This document shows positions 33,426-42,238 of a stretch of 64,000 nucleotides of DNA, one piece after another. Under the pieces are notes generated by a model. It had not been told where the DNA came from and did no database searches. It saw only the letters and a program-made list of their open reading frames with translations. This stretch comes from UBA940 sp031547885. GTDB lineage: Bacteria; Bacteroidota; Bacteroidia; Bacteroidales; Rikenellaceae. The translations under genes were made by a program, and so were the position numbers. How positions within the stretch are numbered: the first letter of the stretch is position 1; each line of letters begins with the position of its first letter. Location of the stretch: assembly GCA_031547885.1 (NCBI GenBank), contig JAVBRO010000001.1, forward strand, positions 372,001-436,000. Reading direction: 5' to 3'.

Positions 33426-33490
33426 GCTGTGCCCGGAGTTTCGGACCTGCAGCAACCTTTATCATCAAATCCGCTGCGGCCGTTGCCGCC
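33426..33490 (-). repeat. Long dispersed intergenic repeat, copy 2
   Basis: On the minus strand GGCGGCAACGGCCGCAGCGG, ATTTGATGATAAAGGTTGC, CAGGTCCGAAACTCCGGGCA. Same blocks as 1284-1365. Confidence 0.8.
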
Positions 33491-33507
33491 CGCCGCCGGC
33501 GGTCCGG

Positions 33508-34200
33508 CTATTCGATATCGTCGGTACGGAACTCATATCCCATCCGCTTGCCGGTCTGCATCTTGGAGTTCTCGAACTTGGTGTTGAACTGCTCGGCGGT
33601 GACCACTTTCTGGCTTTCGTAGGGCGGAACCAGCAGGTCGAAATGAAGCGCATAGTCGATGGCCGACTCGATGATGTCCGTAAGGCCCTCCTTGTCCACC
33701 AGATGCGTACCGAACCGCGCACGGGTGCAGATATCCTGCCGCTTGCCCTCGACCATGTAGTGCATTTCGCGGTTGACGAATATCCGTGCGACCAGATACC
33801 CTTCGTCGCCCAGCCGCTTGTGCTCGAACGAGTCTTTGAGGAAGTTCCACACGTTAATGATACCGCAGTAGCCGTTTTCGGGCGTCCGGGCCACATAATC
33901 GTTCTTCCATATCGCGTCCTCACGGCTGAACTTGAAGATATCGGTGTGCATCGAGAATATGAGCATATTCTCGCCGAAGATGAAATGCGCCTCGTACTTT
34001 CCGCGGTCGCGGTATTCGATGCGCACACGTTCGTCGAGGCTCTCCTCGAGCTCTTCATCGAGTTCCGACGCCAGTTCGTGCAATATCTCCTTGAGTTTGC
34101 CCATCACGGCGTAGGTGTTGTCGTAAACCTTCTGTCCGAGGTTCGACTTGTCGATTATTTCCTGCAGAATTTTCGGACTTAAACCAGTTTCGCTTTCCAT
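33508..34200 (-). CDS. Conserved hypothetical protein, 230 aa
   Basis: A soluble protein with no signal peptide, N-terminal helices (LSPKILQEIIDKSNLGQKVY, LKEILHELASELDEELEESL) and a mixed C-terminal domain (RIEYRDRGKYEAHFIFGENM, FSMHTDIFKFSRED). No family is recognised. It is 7 nt downstream of a LysM glucosaminidase gene, so it is probably cotranscribed with it; an accessory role in that process is a weak inference. Confidence 0.75.
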   Translation of the reverse strand: MESETGLSPKILQEIIDKSNLGQKVYDNTYAVMGKLKEILHELASELDEELEESLDERVRIEYRDRGKYEAHFIFGENMLIFSMHTDIFKFSREDAIWKNDYVARTPENGYCGIINVWNFLKDSFEHKRLGDEGYLVARIFVNREMHYMVEGKRQDICTRARFGTHLVDKEGLTDIIESAIDYALHFDLLVPPYESQKVVTAEQFNTKFENSKMQTGKRMGYEFRTDDIE

Positions 34201-34207
34201 ATGTCGT

Positions 34208-35179
34208 TTACACTAATTTCACCTGTTGTCCCGGCATCAGCTGTGTGTTGACGCTGAGTTTGTTCATGCCTGCCAGAGACTTCATCTTTATCCCGAACTG
34301 CTGCGACAGGGAGTGCAGCGTGTCGCCGGCCTTCACGGTGTGCATTATCACGCCGCTGTCCGACCGCGTGTTCTTGGGCTGGATGTAGACCATGTTTCCG
34401 GCCGAGATGTTCTGCAACGGGGTCAGGTCGTTGTACCTGCGGAGCTTCTTTTCGGGGATGCCGAACAGCCACGATATCTTGGCAAGGTCGTCGCCCTCGC
34501 GCGCCACGATGAAGCGCGACCCGTTGTTGCTGTAAATCTCATAGCCGTTGTGGTTGTACATCGAGATGACGTAATTATCGACGTCGACCTGCTCGGTGGT
34601 CAGCAGTTCGTCGTCCGGCACGCTCTTCCGGACCTCCTCGCGGGCGATTATATCGCCGATGGGCACCTGTTTCCCCTGGTCCAGCAGGTAGAGTTCGTTG
34701 TCCTCGATTATCTTTATCAGCATCTCCGGGTAGCGCGGATTGGTGGCGTAACCGGCCTTGCTCAGCCCCTCGGCCCAGCCCTTGTAGTCGGTGGGATCTA
34801 GGTCGAACAGAAACTGGTAGCGCTGTCCCTTGTCGAGAAACTCCGAGTGGTCGTACCATGATTCGCGGGCCGAGGCATAGCGGCGGAAACATTCGCCCAG
34901 CGCGTCGTCGTCGTGTGTGATGGTTTCGCCGGTCCAGTCGCTTTTGCACTTGATGCCGAAATGGTTGTTTCCTTCGACGGCGAGGCGGCTGTTTCCGTTA
35001 TCGCTTTCGAGCATCCCCTGTGCCATTTTGATACTTGCCGGAATGCCGTATTTCTCCATATGTTCGATGGCGATATCCTTGTATAACTGAAGGTATTCGG
35101 CCCGTGTTATCTTCTGCGCCTGCAGTGCCGTCGCTGCCAAAAGCGCGGCCGCCAGCAGGATGGTTTTCGTGATTTTCAT
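34208..35179 (-). CDS. Exo/endo-acting N-acetylglucosaminidase with two LysM domains
   Basis: 323 residues. A signal peptide (TILLAAALLAATALQAQ) is followed by a FlgJ-like glucosaminidase domain (about 25-165) with catalytic Glu in AQGMLESDNGNSRLA and the motif CFRRYASARESWYDHSEFL. Two LysM modules follow (FIVAREGDDLAKISWLFGIP and HTVKAGDTLHSLSQQFGIKM). It cleaves peptidoglycan glycan strands during growth or division. Promoter TATCTTTG at 35203-35210 is 24 nt before the start. Confidence 0.9.
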   Translation of the reverse strand: MKITKTILLAAALLAATALQAQKITRAEYLQLYKDIAIEHMEKYGIPASIKMAQGMLESDNGNSRLAVEGNNHFGIKCKSDWTGETITHDDDALGECFRRYASARESWYDHSEFLDKGQRYQFLFDLDPTDYKGWAEGLSKAGYATNPRYPEMLIKIIEDNELYLLDQGKQVPIGDIIAREEVRKSVPDDELLTTEQVDVDNYVISMYNHNGYEIYSNNGSRFIVAREGDDLAKISWLFGIPEKKLRRYNDLTPLQNISAGNMVYIQPKNTRSDSGVIMHTVKAGDTLHSLSQQFGIKMKSLAGMNKLSVNTQLMPGQQVKLV

Positions 35180-35202
35180 CAGTATGCGATACTTTTAAAA
35201 TA

Positions 35203-35210
35203 CAAAGATA
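35203..35210 (-). promoter_or_regulatory. Promoter of the LysM glucosaminidase gene
   Basis: Minus-strand TTG and TATCTTTG are 21 nt apart, close to the consensus. Confidence 0.65.
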
Positions 35211-35437
35211 ATGATTTTTGGAAAGTGTTTGCAACAACAACGTTTTATGGTTATCTTTAATGCATATCCGCCAACGTATCGAGGCCTTGAGAGCGAAGTG
35301 CCTTCGCCGCAGGGTATTGCATAACGGCTTGTTAATAGCTCATTTGGTCAAAACACGCGGAATGTGTTGCATTTCAAAACTAAATTGCTTAATTTTATAA
35401 AAACCATAAAAAACCAACCCCTAAAAATTCTACGACC

Positions 35438-35923
35438 ATGAAAAAACTACTGCTATTTTTTAGCGTCGCGTTGTTGTGTGTTTCATGTAAGTCCCATAAA
35501 TGGGATGGAGAAAGGCCTTGCTATTGGCAGATTGCCAATGGTACAGAACAGACGCTGGTATTAAAATGTCCTTATTCAGAATCATTTCTTAAGAGTGATT
35601 TGGAATATATGGAATCCGAAGTAAAACCGGGTGACATTGTTATAATTTGCAGTGGTAAGATTAATGTACGAGAGGAAGATGTGCATTTTGACTATTATTT
35701 TAAAAAATGTGCCGATGAATTTGGAGAAAATGTTTGTTGGCAAATATTATCTGAGGATAATGTAATACTGAAAACATGGAACTATTCAGATATTGGTAAG
35801 CCGGATCAACGATTCTTCGAGGAGTCTTCATGGGATTATTTTCCGGGCGACGGAGAGTGGTTCGCTTTGCATATTAACCGATGGACCTTTGAAATTATAC
35901 CGGAAGATATCGTTTCGGAATAA
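35438..35923 (+). CDS. Hypothetical lipoprotein, AT-rich
   Basis: 161 residues, lipobox (LLCVSC) after a signal peptide. The mature protein is small, acidic and aromatic (YWQIANGTEQTLVLKC, WDYFPGDGEWFALHINRWTF); no family is recognised. The gene and the next are markedly AT-rich compared with the rest of the window, which suggests acquisition. The following zincin gene starts 43 nt later. Confidence 0.65.
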   Translation: MKKLLLFFSVALLCVSCKSHKWDGERPCYWQIANGTEQTLVLKCPYSESFLKSDLEYMESEVKPGDIVIICSGKINVREEDVHFDYYFKKCADEFGENVCWQILSEDNVILKTWNYSDIGKPDQRFFEESSWDYFPGDGEWFALHINRWTFEIIPEDIVSE

Positions 35924-35966
35924 TAGCTCCCGACAAAACAATATCAATCAACCTAAACAAATGATT

Positions 35967-38278
35967 ATGAGAAACTACTATTTAGGCATTGTACTACTCA
36001 CGGGTATCCTTGCAGGTTGTACCAAATTCAATGAACCTGCACATATTCGAAAGATGCCGACCACTATGGCAGAAACCCGCTCCGGAGGTGCTGCGTTCGA
36101 CTCGCTTCCCGATCCCTACGCTATCGCAAATATGCAGGCGGTTTACGACACTTATGGAAATGACAACAGAGTACTACAGCCGACCGATCTGTATGTGAGG
36201 GTTATGCCATGCGACAGTACACAGTTGGAATTACTTGAAGACATGTATGATCTTGACTTGTTCGACTATCCTCTCGACCTCGATATTCCCGCTGGTGAAG
36301 AATATATCGACCCTACCATTCCAGAAGGCGAATTCGGATGGTTTTACACCACGGTGAAACCAGACTTTGTTTTTCCCGAAGATATTATCTATGAAATTTT
36401 GAGGGAATGCTATATTCCTGAAAACGGCGAAACTATTCCGCCGACTACACGTGCAGGAGAAATAGACGTAGAAATGGCGGCATACGAAAGACTCGGGTAT
36501 GTCGTGGAGCCGCTGACACGCTCAGGCGGAGGCGGGGGTCTACATCCGGAAGGATATGTTACTATGCGTGATGACAGTGGTTCGGATGTGCCTGTTGTTG
36601 GGATAAGAGTAAAGGTGCACAGTCACACAAAAATAGACAAGGAAGTATATACCACATCGAGCGGCTATTATCGGACGAATAAAAAATTTTGGCAGTATAA
36701 TCTGAAATATACAGTTGTCTTCATTAACAAAAAAGAAAATTTCATTATTTGGAGAGTAACTTCAGGTACCATTCCCTTTTTTGCTCGTGCCAAATACAAA
36801 ATCGAAATGAAAAAAGAGGGAGGCGATATAGTAATAACGAGAGATAACGGTAAATACTGGCAGTGGGCGGCGATGTATAACGCTACGAATGAGTATTATC
36901 GAATGTGTGATGCAACAGGGATAACCAAGCCACCACATAATTTGAAAATTTTGTTTTGCCCGGCCTATTTGGCAACTCAGTTCGGCGGTTCTTGTGCGCT
37001 TATGGCCCGCAGATTACACACAACTCCTTTGTTAAGGCCACTTGTAAGATATTATAATGACAAGGAAGTGATTACAGGATTAGAAAGAGCTTTTTTGCAG
37101 ATCATTTTTGAAATCAATGGGCCTGATCTAATCATCAATGCTTATGATGATCTGGGGAATGCTGATACTTACAGAGAGATTTACAATACTATGCATCATG
37201 AATTGTCGCACGCAAGCCATTTCAGTAAAGTCGGTGTCTCTTACTGGGAAGAATACATACGTTATATCGTAAACTCTTTAATATCATCAGATGGCAGTAG
37301 TACTTATGGTGATGGAACAGGACAATATGCCGGCAACTGCGGAGTTGGTGAAATGTGGGGCCATGCCATGGGACATATTCAGGAATGCGAAAAATATAAT
37401 GATACAGGACGGTTAAGCGATCCTTATATTTATTCCACTTCTTACCCCCGTTCTACTTATACATATTCTTCTTACCGTTCTCCCGGCAGTTGGATAAGGC
37501 CCGACCCTATCTGGGCCCTGATCACGCGGGGGGTGCTCACGAAAAAACAGGTATTCGACTGCCTGACCTCGGATGTGGATACACGCGCCAAACTGATCGA
37601 CAAGATGTGCGTGAAATATCCGGCTAAGGTCCCTCTGATCCGGCTGGCGTTCGACGCCAACGACACGATGAATCCGACCCTCACAGGGCCCGACAATCCG
37701 TCACTGAATTCTACTCAGACATACAGTGTAACACCCGTCACCAATTTACCTACCGGAGTGACTTTCAATGAATTCACCGTGTCGGGCACAACCACCAACC
37801 GTACTTTTACCGTGTCGGGCGGAACACTCAGCATCATATTTAAAACCGCCTCGCTGTTCACCATCACGGCAGCATATACGCTGCCCGACGGCTCCACCTA
37901 CACATGCACAAAAACCATCGACAAAAGAATAGTCCCTAACGTACCGTACTTAAAAAGAACAACAACGAGAGTGGGGGTAGCTATGTACCATAAAGTTTCT
38001 ATTACAAATGTACAGCAGGACGCCACATACGAATGGATGCGTGACGACAGAATATCCCCCCCTCAACCAGAACAAGCTTTACGGTTTTTGATCCGGATCC
38101 GGGGGCGGGGAGCATTCCCGCCATCACCGTTTTTAAATGCAGGGCGCATCTAAATGACGAAATTTCGGAATGGAGTCCGGAAGTTTACGTACACTACAAT
38201 ATGCCCGGACCCTATACATCCCCGATCATATTGAATGCAGCAATCGACAGCCTGACCGTTTCCTCCCCTATGGAATAA
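35967..38278 (+). pseudogene. Zincin lipoprotein with substrate-binding repeats, frameshifted at a C7 tract
   Basis: From ATG at 35967 (35961 also possible) the lipoprotein has lipobox LAGC, a long N-terminal region, a small carboxypeptidase-regulatory-like domain (about 190-245), a metalloprotease core with HELSH at residues 411-415 (MHHELSHASHF) and C-terminal beta-sandwich modules. The read frame ends at 38153, but an alternative frame continues from the C7 tract (38056-38062) as STRTSFTVFDPDPG to a stop at 38276-38278. One extra C would join them. Terminator at 38309-38343 follows the longer end, supporting it. Confidence 0.75.
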
Positions 38279-38308
38279 GACTAGCAATACTTCCAATTAT
38301 ATTATACG

Positions 38309-38343
38309 CGCAGCCCCGGCCCCTTAAAATAGCCGGGGTTGCG
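38309..38343 (+). terminator. Terminator after the frameshifted zincin gene
   Basis: CGCAGCCCCGGC / GCCGGGGTTGCG with an 11-base loop. The T tail is weak. It lies 30 nt past the restored stop codon. Confidence 0.65.
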
Positions 38344-38361
38344 GTTTAGAGTAAATTTTAC

Positions 38362-38369
38362 TATATTTG
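38362..38369 (+). promoter_or_regulatory. Promoter of the DUF4254-GT9 unit
   Basis: TATATTTG lies 27 nt before the DUF4254 start. Confidence 0.6.
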
Positions 38370-38396
38370 TTTTCTTAACATCTAAATACGTAAAAA

Positions 38397-38990
38397 ATGT
38401 TCACCGAAAACGCAAACAAGATATTCCAGCGCGCGATAGACGATTACCATCGCTACGACAACGTCGACCAGCTGATGGAGAACCCCTATTCCGCCGGCAG
38501 CCTCGACGCCCTGCTCTACCACAAGAACTGGATCGACACCGTCCAGTGGCACTTCGAGGACATCATCCGCGACCCGCAGATCGACCCCGTCAAGGCACTC
38601 GCGCTCAAACGCCGCATCGACCGTTCGAACCAGGACCGCACCGACATGGTCGAGTACATCGACAGCTACTGGCTCGACAAATACAAGGACGTGAAAGCCG
38701 CGCCGGACGCCCGTATCAACACCGAGACCCCCGCGTGGGCCATCGACCGTCTGTCGATCCTCGCGCTGAAGATATACCACATGGACCTGGAGGCCTCGCG
38801 CACCGACCTTCCCGAAGCGGACCGCTCTTCGCGCCGCCAGAAGCTCGAAACGCTGCTCCAACAGCGCACGGACCTTTCGACCGCCATCGAGGAGCTGATC
38901 GAAGACATCGAAGCCGGCCGGAAATACATGAAGGTCTACAAGCAGATGAAAATGTACAACGACCCATCATTCAACCTTTCAAAAAAATAG
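38397..38990 (+). CDS. DUF4254-family protein
   Basis: A 197-residue, wholly helical, soluble protein (FQRAIDDYHRYDNVDQLMEN, SLDALLYHKNWIDTVQWHFED, ETPAWAIDRLSILALKIYHM). The family is of unknown function and, in Bacteroidota, is often found next to a family 9 glycosyltransferase, as here, so a role in surface glycan or lipopolysaccharide core assembly is likely but unproven. The gene is 35 nt upstream of that glycosyltransferase. Confidence 0.8.
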   Translation: MFTENANKIFQRAIDDYHRYDNVDQLMENPYSAGSLDALLYHKNWIDTVQWHFEDIIRDPQIDPVKALALKRRIDRSNQDRTDMVEYIDSYWLDKYKDVKAAPDARINTETPAWAIDRLSILALKIYHMDLEASRTDLPEADRSSRRQKLETLLQQRTDLSTAIEELIEDIEAGRKYMKVYKQMKMYNDPSFNLSKK

Positions 38991-39025
38991 TTGCCCTAAT
39001 CCCTCTAAATCCCGCCCCAGGACCC

Positions 39026-40078
39026 GTGAAACCCCTTCCTAAACACCTGCTGATCATCCGTCTCTCCGCGATGGGGGACGTAGCGATGACCGTCCCGGTC
39101 ATCAAGGCCCTGCGCGAGAAGTATCCCGAGGTGAAGATAACCGTGCTTACGCGGCCTTTCTTCGCCCCGTTCTTCCGCGGCATACACGATATGAGGTTCT
39201 TCCACCTCAACCTGAAAGTGCGCCACAAAGGCTTCTGGGGCCTGTTCCGCCTTGCCGCCGACGCCCGTAAAGAGGGTGTCGACGCGGTCGCCGACTTCCA
39301 CGACGTGCTGCGCAGCCAGGTTATCCGCAAGCTGATGGGTCTGCGCGGATGCCGCGTGTCGCACATCGACAAGGGCAAGGGCGAAAAACGCCGCCTCTGC
39401 AGACGGGGGTATATGAATTCCCACCAGCTGAAAACCACCGTAGAAAGGTATACCGACGTACTGCGCGACCTGGGTTTCGATGTACAGCCTCAGCCGGTTC
39501 CCGACCTGAAACTGCCTGTTCCGCTCGCTATCAACTACCTGCACGGCAAAAAGACCGGCTACTGGATAGGCATCGCGCCTTTCGCCAAGCACGTTGCGAA
39601 GATGTACCCGCTGGCGCTCATGCAGGAAGCGGCCGTACAGATAGCCGACAAGGCCCAGAAGGTTTTCATCTTCGGCGGGGGCAAGGAAGAGCAGCGTCTG
39701 GCCGACCAGATCGCCTCGCAGCGCGACAACATCATATCGGTCATCGGCTGCATAAACCTGGGCGAGGAGCTGAATCTCATTTCGAATCTCGACGCCATAG
39801 TCACGATGGACTCGTCGGCGATGCACATGGCCTCTCTGGTCGGGACTCCGGCCGTGTCCGTATGGGGAGGCACCCATCCCTACGCCGGATTCTACGGCTT
39901 CGGGCAGGACCCGGCTAACGTCGTCCAGATGGCCCTGGAATGCCGTCCGTGTTCGGTATACGGGAATAAAGCCTGCCGCTACAACGACTACCGGTGCATG
40001 ACGGGGATCACTCCGGAGAGCATAGTCGAAAAGGTGTGGGAAGTTTGCGGCCGGAACGCCGATTACGAATCCGTATAG
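39026..40078 (+). CDS. Glycosyltransferase family 9 (heptosyltransferase-like)
   Basis: 350 residues from the GTG at 39026 (VKPLPKHLLIIRLSAMGDVAM); a later ATG at the start of the family domain is less likely. The GT9 fold is shown by the N-terminal IRLSAMGDV loop and the C-terminal ITMDSSAMHMASLVGTPAVSVWGGTHP donor site. It would add a heptose or similar sugar to an LPS-type core. Cotranscribed with DUF4254. Confidence 0.9.
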   Translation: MKPLPKHLLIIRLSAMGDVAMTVPVIKALREKYPEVKITVLTRPFFAPFFRGIHDMRFFHLNLKVRHKGFWGLFRLAADARKEGVDAVADFHDVLRSQVIRKLMGLRGCRVSHIDKGKGEKRRLCRRGYMNSHQLKTTVERYTDVLRDLGFDVQPQPVPDLKLPVPLAINYLHGKKTGYWIGIAPFAKHVAKMYPLALMQEAAVQIADKAQKVFIFGGGKEEQRLADQIASQRDNIISVIGCINLGEELNLISNLDAIVTMDSSAMHMASLVGTPAVSVWGGTHPYAGFYGFGQDPANVVQMALECRPCSVYGNKACRYNDYRCMTGITPESIVEKVWEVCGRNADYESV

Positions 40079-40264
40079 CCCTGCCGCCGGTGTTGTGATT
40101 TTTTTCACAGCAGGCGGTACAATCTGCGGAAAATAAGTTTACCTTTGTGCATCCTAAATGCTGGGCGCGGTTTTTGCCGCGCTTTGCAGTGAAAAAGGAT
40201 GGGCTTTTTACAGATTTTTGCGGATATTAAAGAACGTTTCATCTTACTTAACTTTTAGCCAGAC

Positions 40265-40642
40265 ATGAACATCCCTTCCGAACTGAAGTACACCAAGGAC
40301 CACGAGTGGGTCAGGGTTGAAGGCGGCACGGCCGTCGTAGGCATAACCGATTTTGCACAGTCGCAGTTGGGCGATATCGTTTTCGTTGACGTCGCCACAG
40401 TTGGCGAAACGGTCGCAAAGCACGAAGTTTTCGGTACCATCGAGGCCGTCAAGACCGTCTCCGACCTGTTTAATCCCGTCTCTGGCGAAGTGGCCGAATT
40501 CAACGAGGCTCTCGACGATGCACCCGATGCTGTCAACAAGGATCCCTACGGCGCAGGCTGGATCATCAAAGTCACGATGAGCGATCCCGCGCAGGTCGAC
40601 GGACTTCTTTCAGCCGACCAGTACAAGGCGCTGATAGGCTGA
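40265..40642 (+). CDS. gcvH: Glycine cleavage system H protein
   Basis: 125 residues, lipoyl-bearing carrier of the glycine cleavage complex; the lipoylated lysine is Lys63 in FGTIEAVKTVSDLF. No P, T or L subunit is near. Stop is 5 nt before the next start, so the ORF6N gene is probably read through. Confidence 0.96.
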   Translation: MNIPSELKYTKDHEWVRVEGGTAVVGITDFAQSQLGDIVFVDVATVGETVAKHEVFGTIEAVKTVSDLFNPVSGEVAEFNEALDDAPDAVNKDPYGAGWIIKVTMSDPAQVDGLLSADQYKALIG

Positions 40643-40646
40643 TTTC

Positions 40647-41216
40647 GTGGACGGAAAGGTCGTAAAGTTCGGCAGTGTCGAAGAGAAGATCTTCAGGCTG
40701 CGGGACGAACAGGTAATACTAGACAGCGATGTCGCGGCCCTGTATGGTGTTGAGACAAAGCGTGTCAACGAAGCTGTAAGAAATAATCCCGACAAATTTC
40801 CGGCGGGATATCTGATAGATTTGTCGAAAGAAGAGGCGAAGTCTTTAAGGTCGAAAATTTCGACCTTAGAAACCGGCGGCCGCGGCGAGCATTCCAAATA
40901 CCCGCCCAAAGCCTTCACCGAGAAGGGCCTCTACATGCTGGCGACGATACTGAAAAGCCCGCGCGCAACGCAGACCACGATAGCCATAGTCGAGACCTTT
41001 GCAAAGATCCGCGAACTGGCGCGTACGGCTGCCGAGCTGTCTGAGGCTCCGGATGAATTCCGCCAGAAATCGCTGATGGAAAAGGGCGGGGATATAATGG
41101 CCGAACTGCTCGGGGACGACCTGAAAACGACTGATACCGAGACAAGCATCGAACTGAACTTTGCCGTTATGAAGTTCAAGCATACGATAAAACGTAAAAA
41201 GGAGAAAGAAGATTAA
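40647..41216 (+). CDS. ORF6N-domain protein
   Basis: 189 residues from GTG at 40647 (VDGKVVKFGSVEEKIFRLRD). The first half is the ORF6N domain (LRDEQVILDSDVAALYGVET, VRNNPDKFPAGYLIDLSKEE), a DNA-binding fold common in phage proteins and KilA-N relatives; a basic lysine tail ends the protein. It is 4 nt after gcvH and 22 nt before mdh. Its place between two metabolic genes is unusual; it could be a domesticated phage regulator. Confidence 0.85.
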   Translation: MDGKVVKFGSVEEKIFRLRDEQVILDSDVAALYGVETKRVNEAVRNNPDKFPAGYLIDLSKEEAKSLRSKISTLETGGRGEHSKYPPKAFTEKGLYMLATILKSPRATQTTIAIVETFAKIRELARTAAELSEAPDEFRQKSLMEKGGDIMAELLGDDLKTTDTETSIELNFAVMKFKHTIKRKKEKED

Positions 41217-41238
41217 TAATTCAATAAATTTCAAGAAA

Positions 41239-42180
41239 ATGGGAAAAGTAACGGTTATCGGCGCCGGTAATGTTGGCGCTACGTGTGCAAATGTGCTGGC
41301 AATGCGCAAGGTCGCCAGCGAAGTGGTGCTCATCGACATCAAGGATGGCCTTTCCGAGGGCAAAATGCTGGATATTTATCAGACGTCGACTCTCGTCGAG
41401 TTCGACACCAAGGTCACGGGCGTGACGAATGATTATGCCGCGACCGCCGGTTCCGACGTCGTTGTTATCACTTCGGGTGTTCCCCGCAAACCGGGAATGA
41501 CCCGCGAAGAACTTATCGGCGTCAACGCCGGTATCGTGAAGAGCGTCATGGGCGAAGCCTTGAAGCACTCGCCCAAGGCCATTTTCGTGATCGTCAGCAA
41601 CCCGATGGACACGATGACCTATCTGGCGCTCAAGAGCAGCGGCCTTCCCAGGAACCAGGTTTTCGGCATGGGCGGACAGCTCGACTCTTCGCGTTTCCGC
41701 TGCTACCTGGCCAAGGCTCTGGGCGCAAGCATGAAGGACGTGGACGGCATGGTTATCGGCGGACATGGCGACACCACCATGATCCCGCTCGTGGACAAGG
41801 CTTCGTGGAGGGGTGTTCCGGTGTCTAAATTCGCCGGGAAAGACGTTCTGGACAAAGTCGTCGGCGACACCATGGTAGGCGGCGCTACTCTGACCGGCCT
41901 TCTCGGAACTTCGGCGTGGTACGCTCCGGGCGCTGCCGCCGCAAGCGTCGTCGAAGCCATCATGTTCGACCAGAAGAAACTCATCCCTTCGTGCGTTTCG
42001 CTCGACGGCGAATACGATCAAAAGGATATATGTATAGGGGTTCCGGCCATTATCGGCAAGGGCGGCGTTGAGAAGATCGTCGAAATGGAGCTTTCGGCCG
42101 ACGAAAAAGCCAAATTCGCAGCATCGGCCGACGCTGTCCGCAAGACCAACGACGTGCTGAAAGAGATCAAGGCTCTATAA
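41239..42180 (+). CDS. mdh: Malate dehydrogenase
   Basis: 313 residues; NAD+-dependent interconversion of malate and oxaloacetate in the reductive branch to succinate. The nucleotide fold starts VIGAGNVGATCANVLA with acidic Asp in VLIDIKDG (NAD preference); substrate-binding arginine and histidine are in TSGVPRKPGMTREEL and GGHGDTTMIPL. It has a terminator directly after it. Confidence 0.96.
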   Translation: MGKVTVIGAGNVGATCANVLAMRKVASEVVLIDIKDGLSEGKMLDIYQTSTLVEFDTKVTGVTNDYAATAGSDVVVITSGVPRKPGMTREELIGVNAGIVKSVMGEALKHSPKAIFVIVSNPMDTMTYLALKSSGLPRNQVFGMGGQLDSSRFRCYLAKALGASMKDVDGMVIGGHGDTTMIPLVDKASWRGVPVSKFAGKDVLDKVVGDTMVGGATLTGLLGTSAWYAPGAAAASVVEAIMFDQKKLIPSCVSLDGEYDQKDICIGVPAIIGKGGVEKIVEMELSADEKAKFAASADAVRKTNDVLKEIKAL

Positions 42181-42200
42181 TTCAAAACGATAGAAAAAGG

Positions 42201-42224
42201 ACGGGGTTCGGGAACGGACCCCGT
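42201..42224 (+). terminator. Terminator of mdh
   Basis: ACGGGGTTCG / CGGACCCCGT around GGAA, followed by TTTTTT. The opposing gene ends at 42239. Confidence 0.85.
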
Positions 42225-42238
42225 TTTTTGTGAACGGC

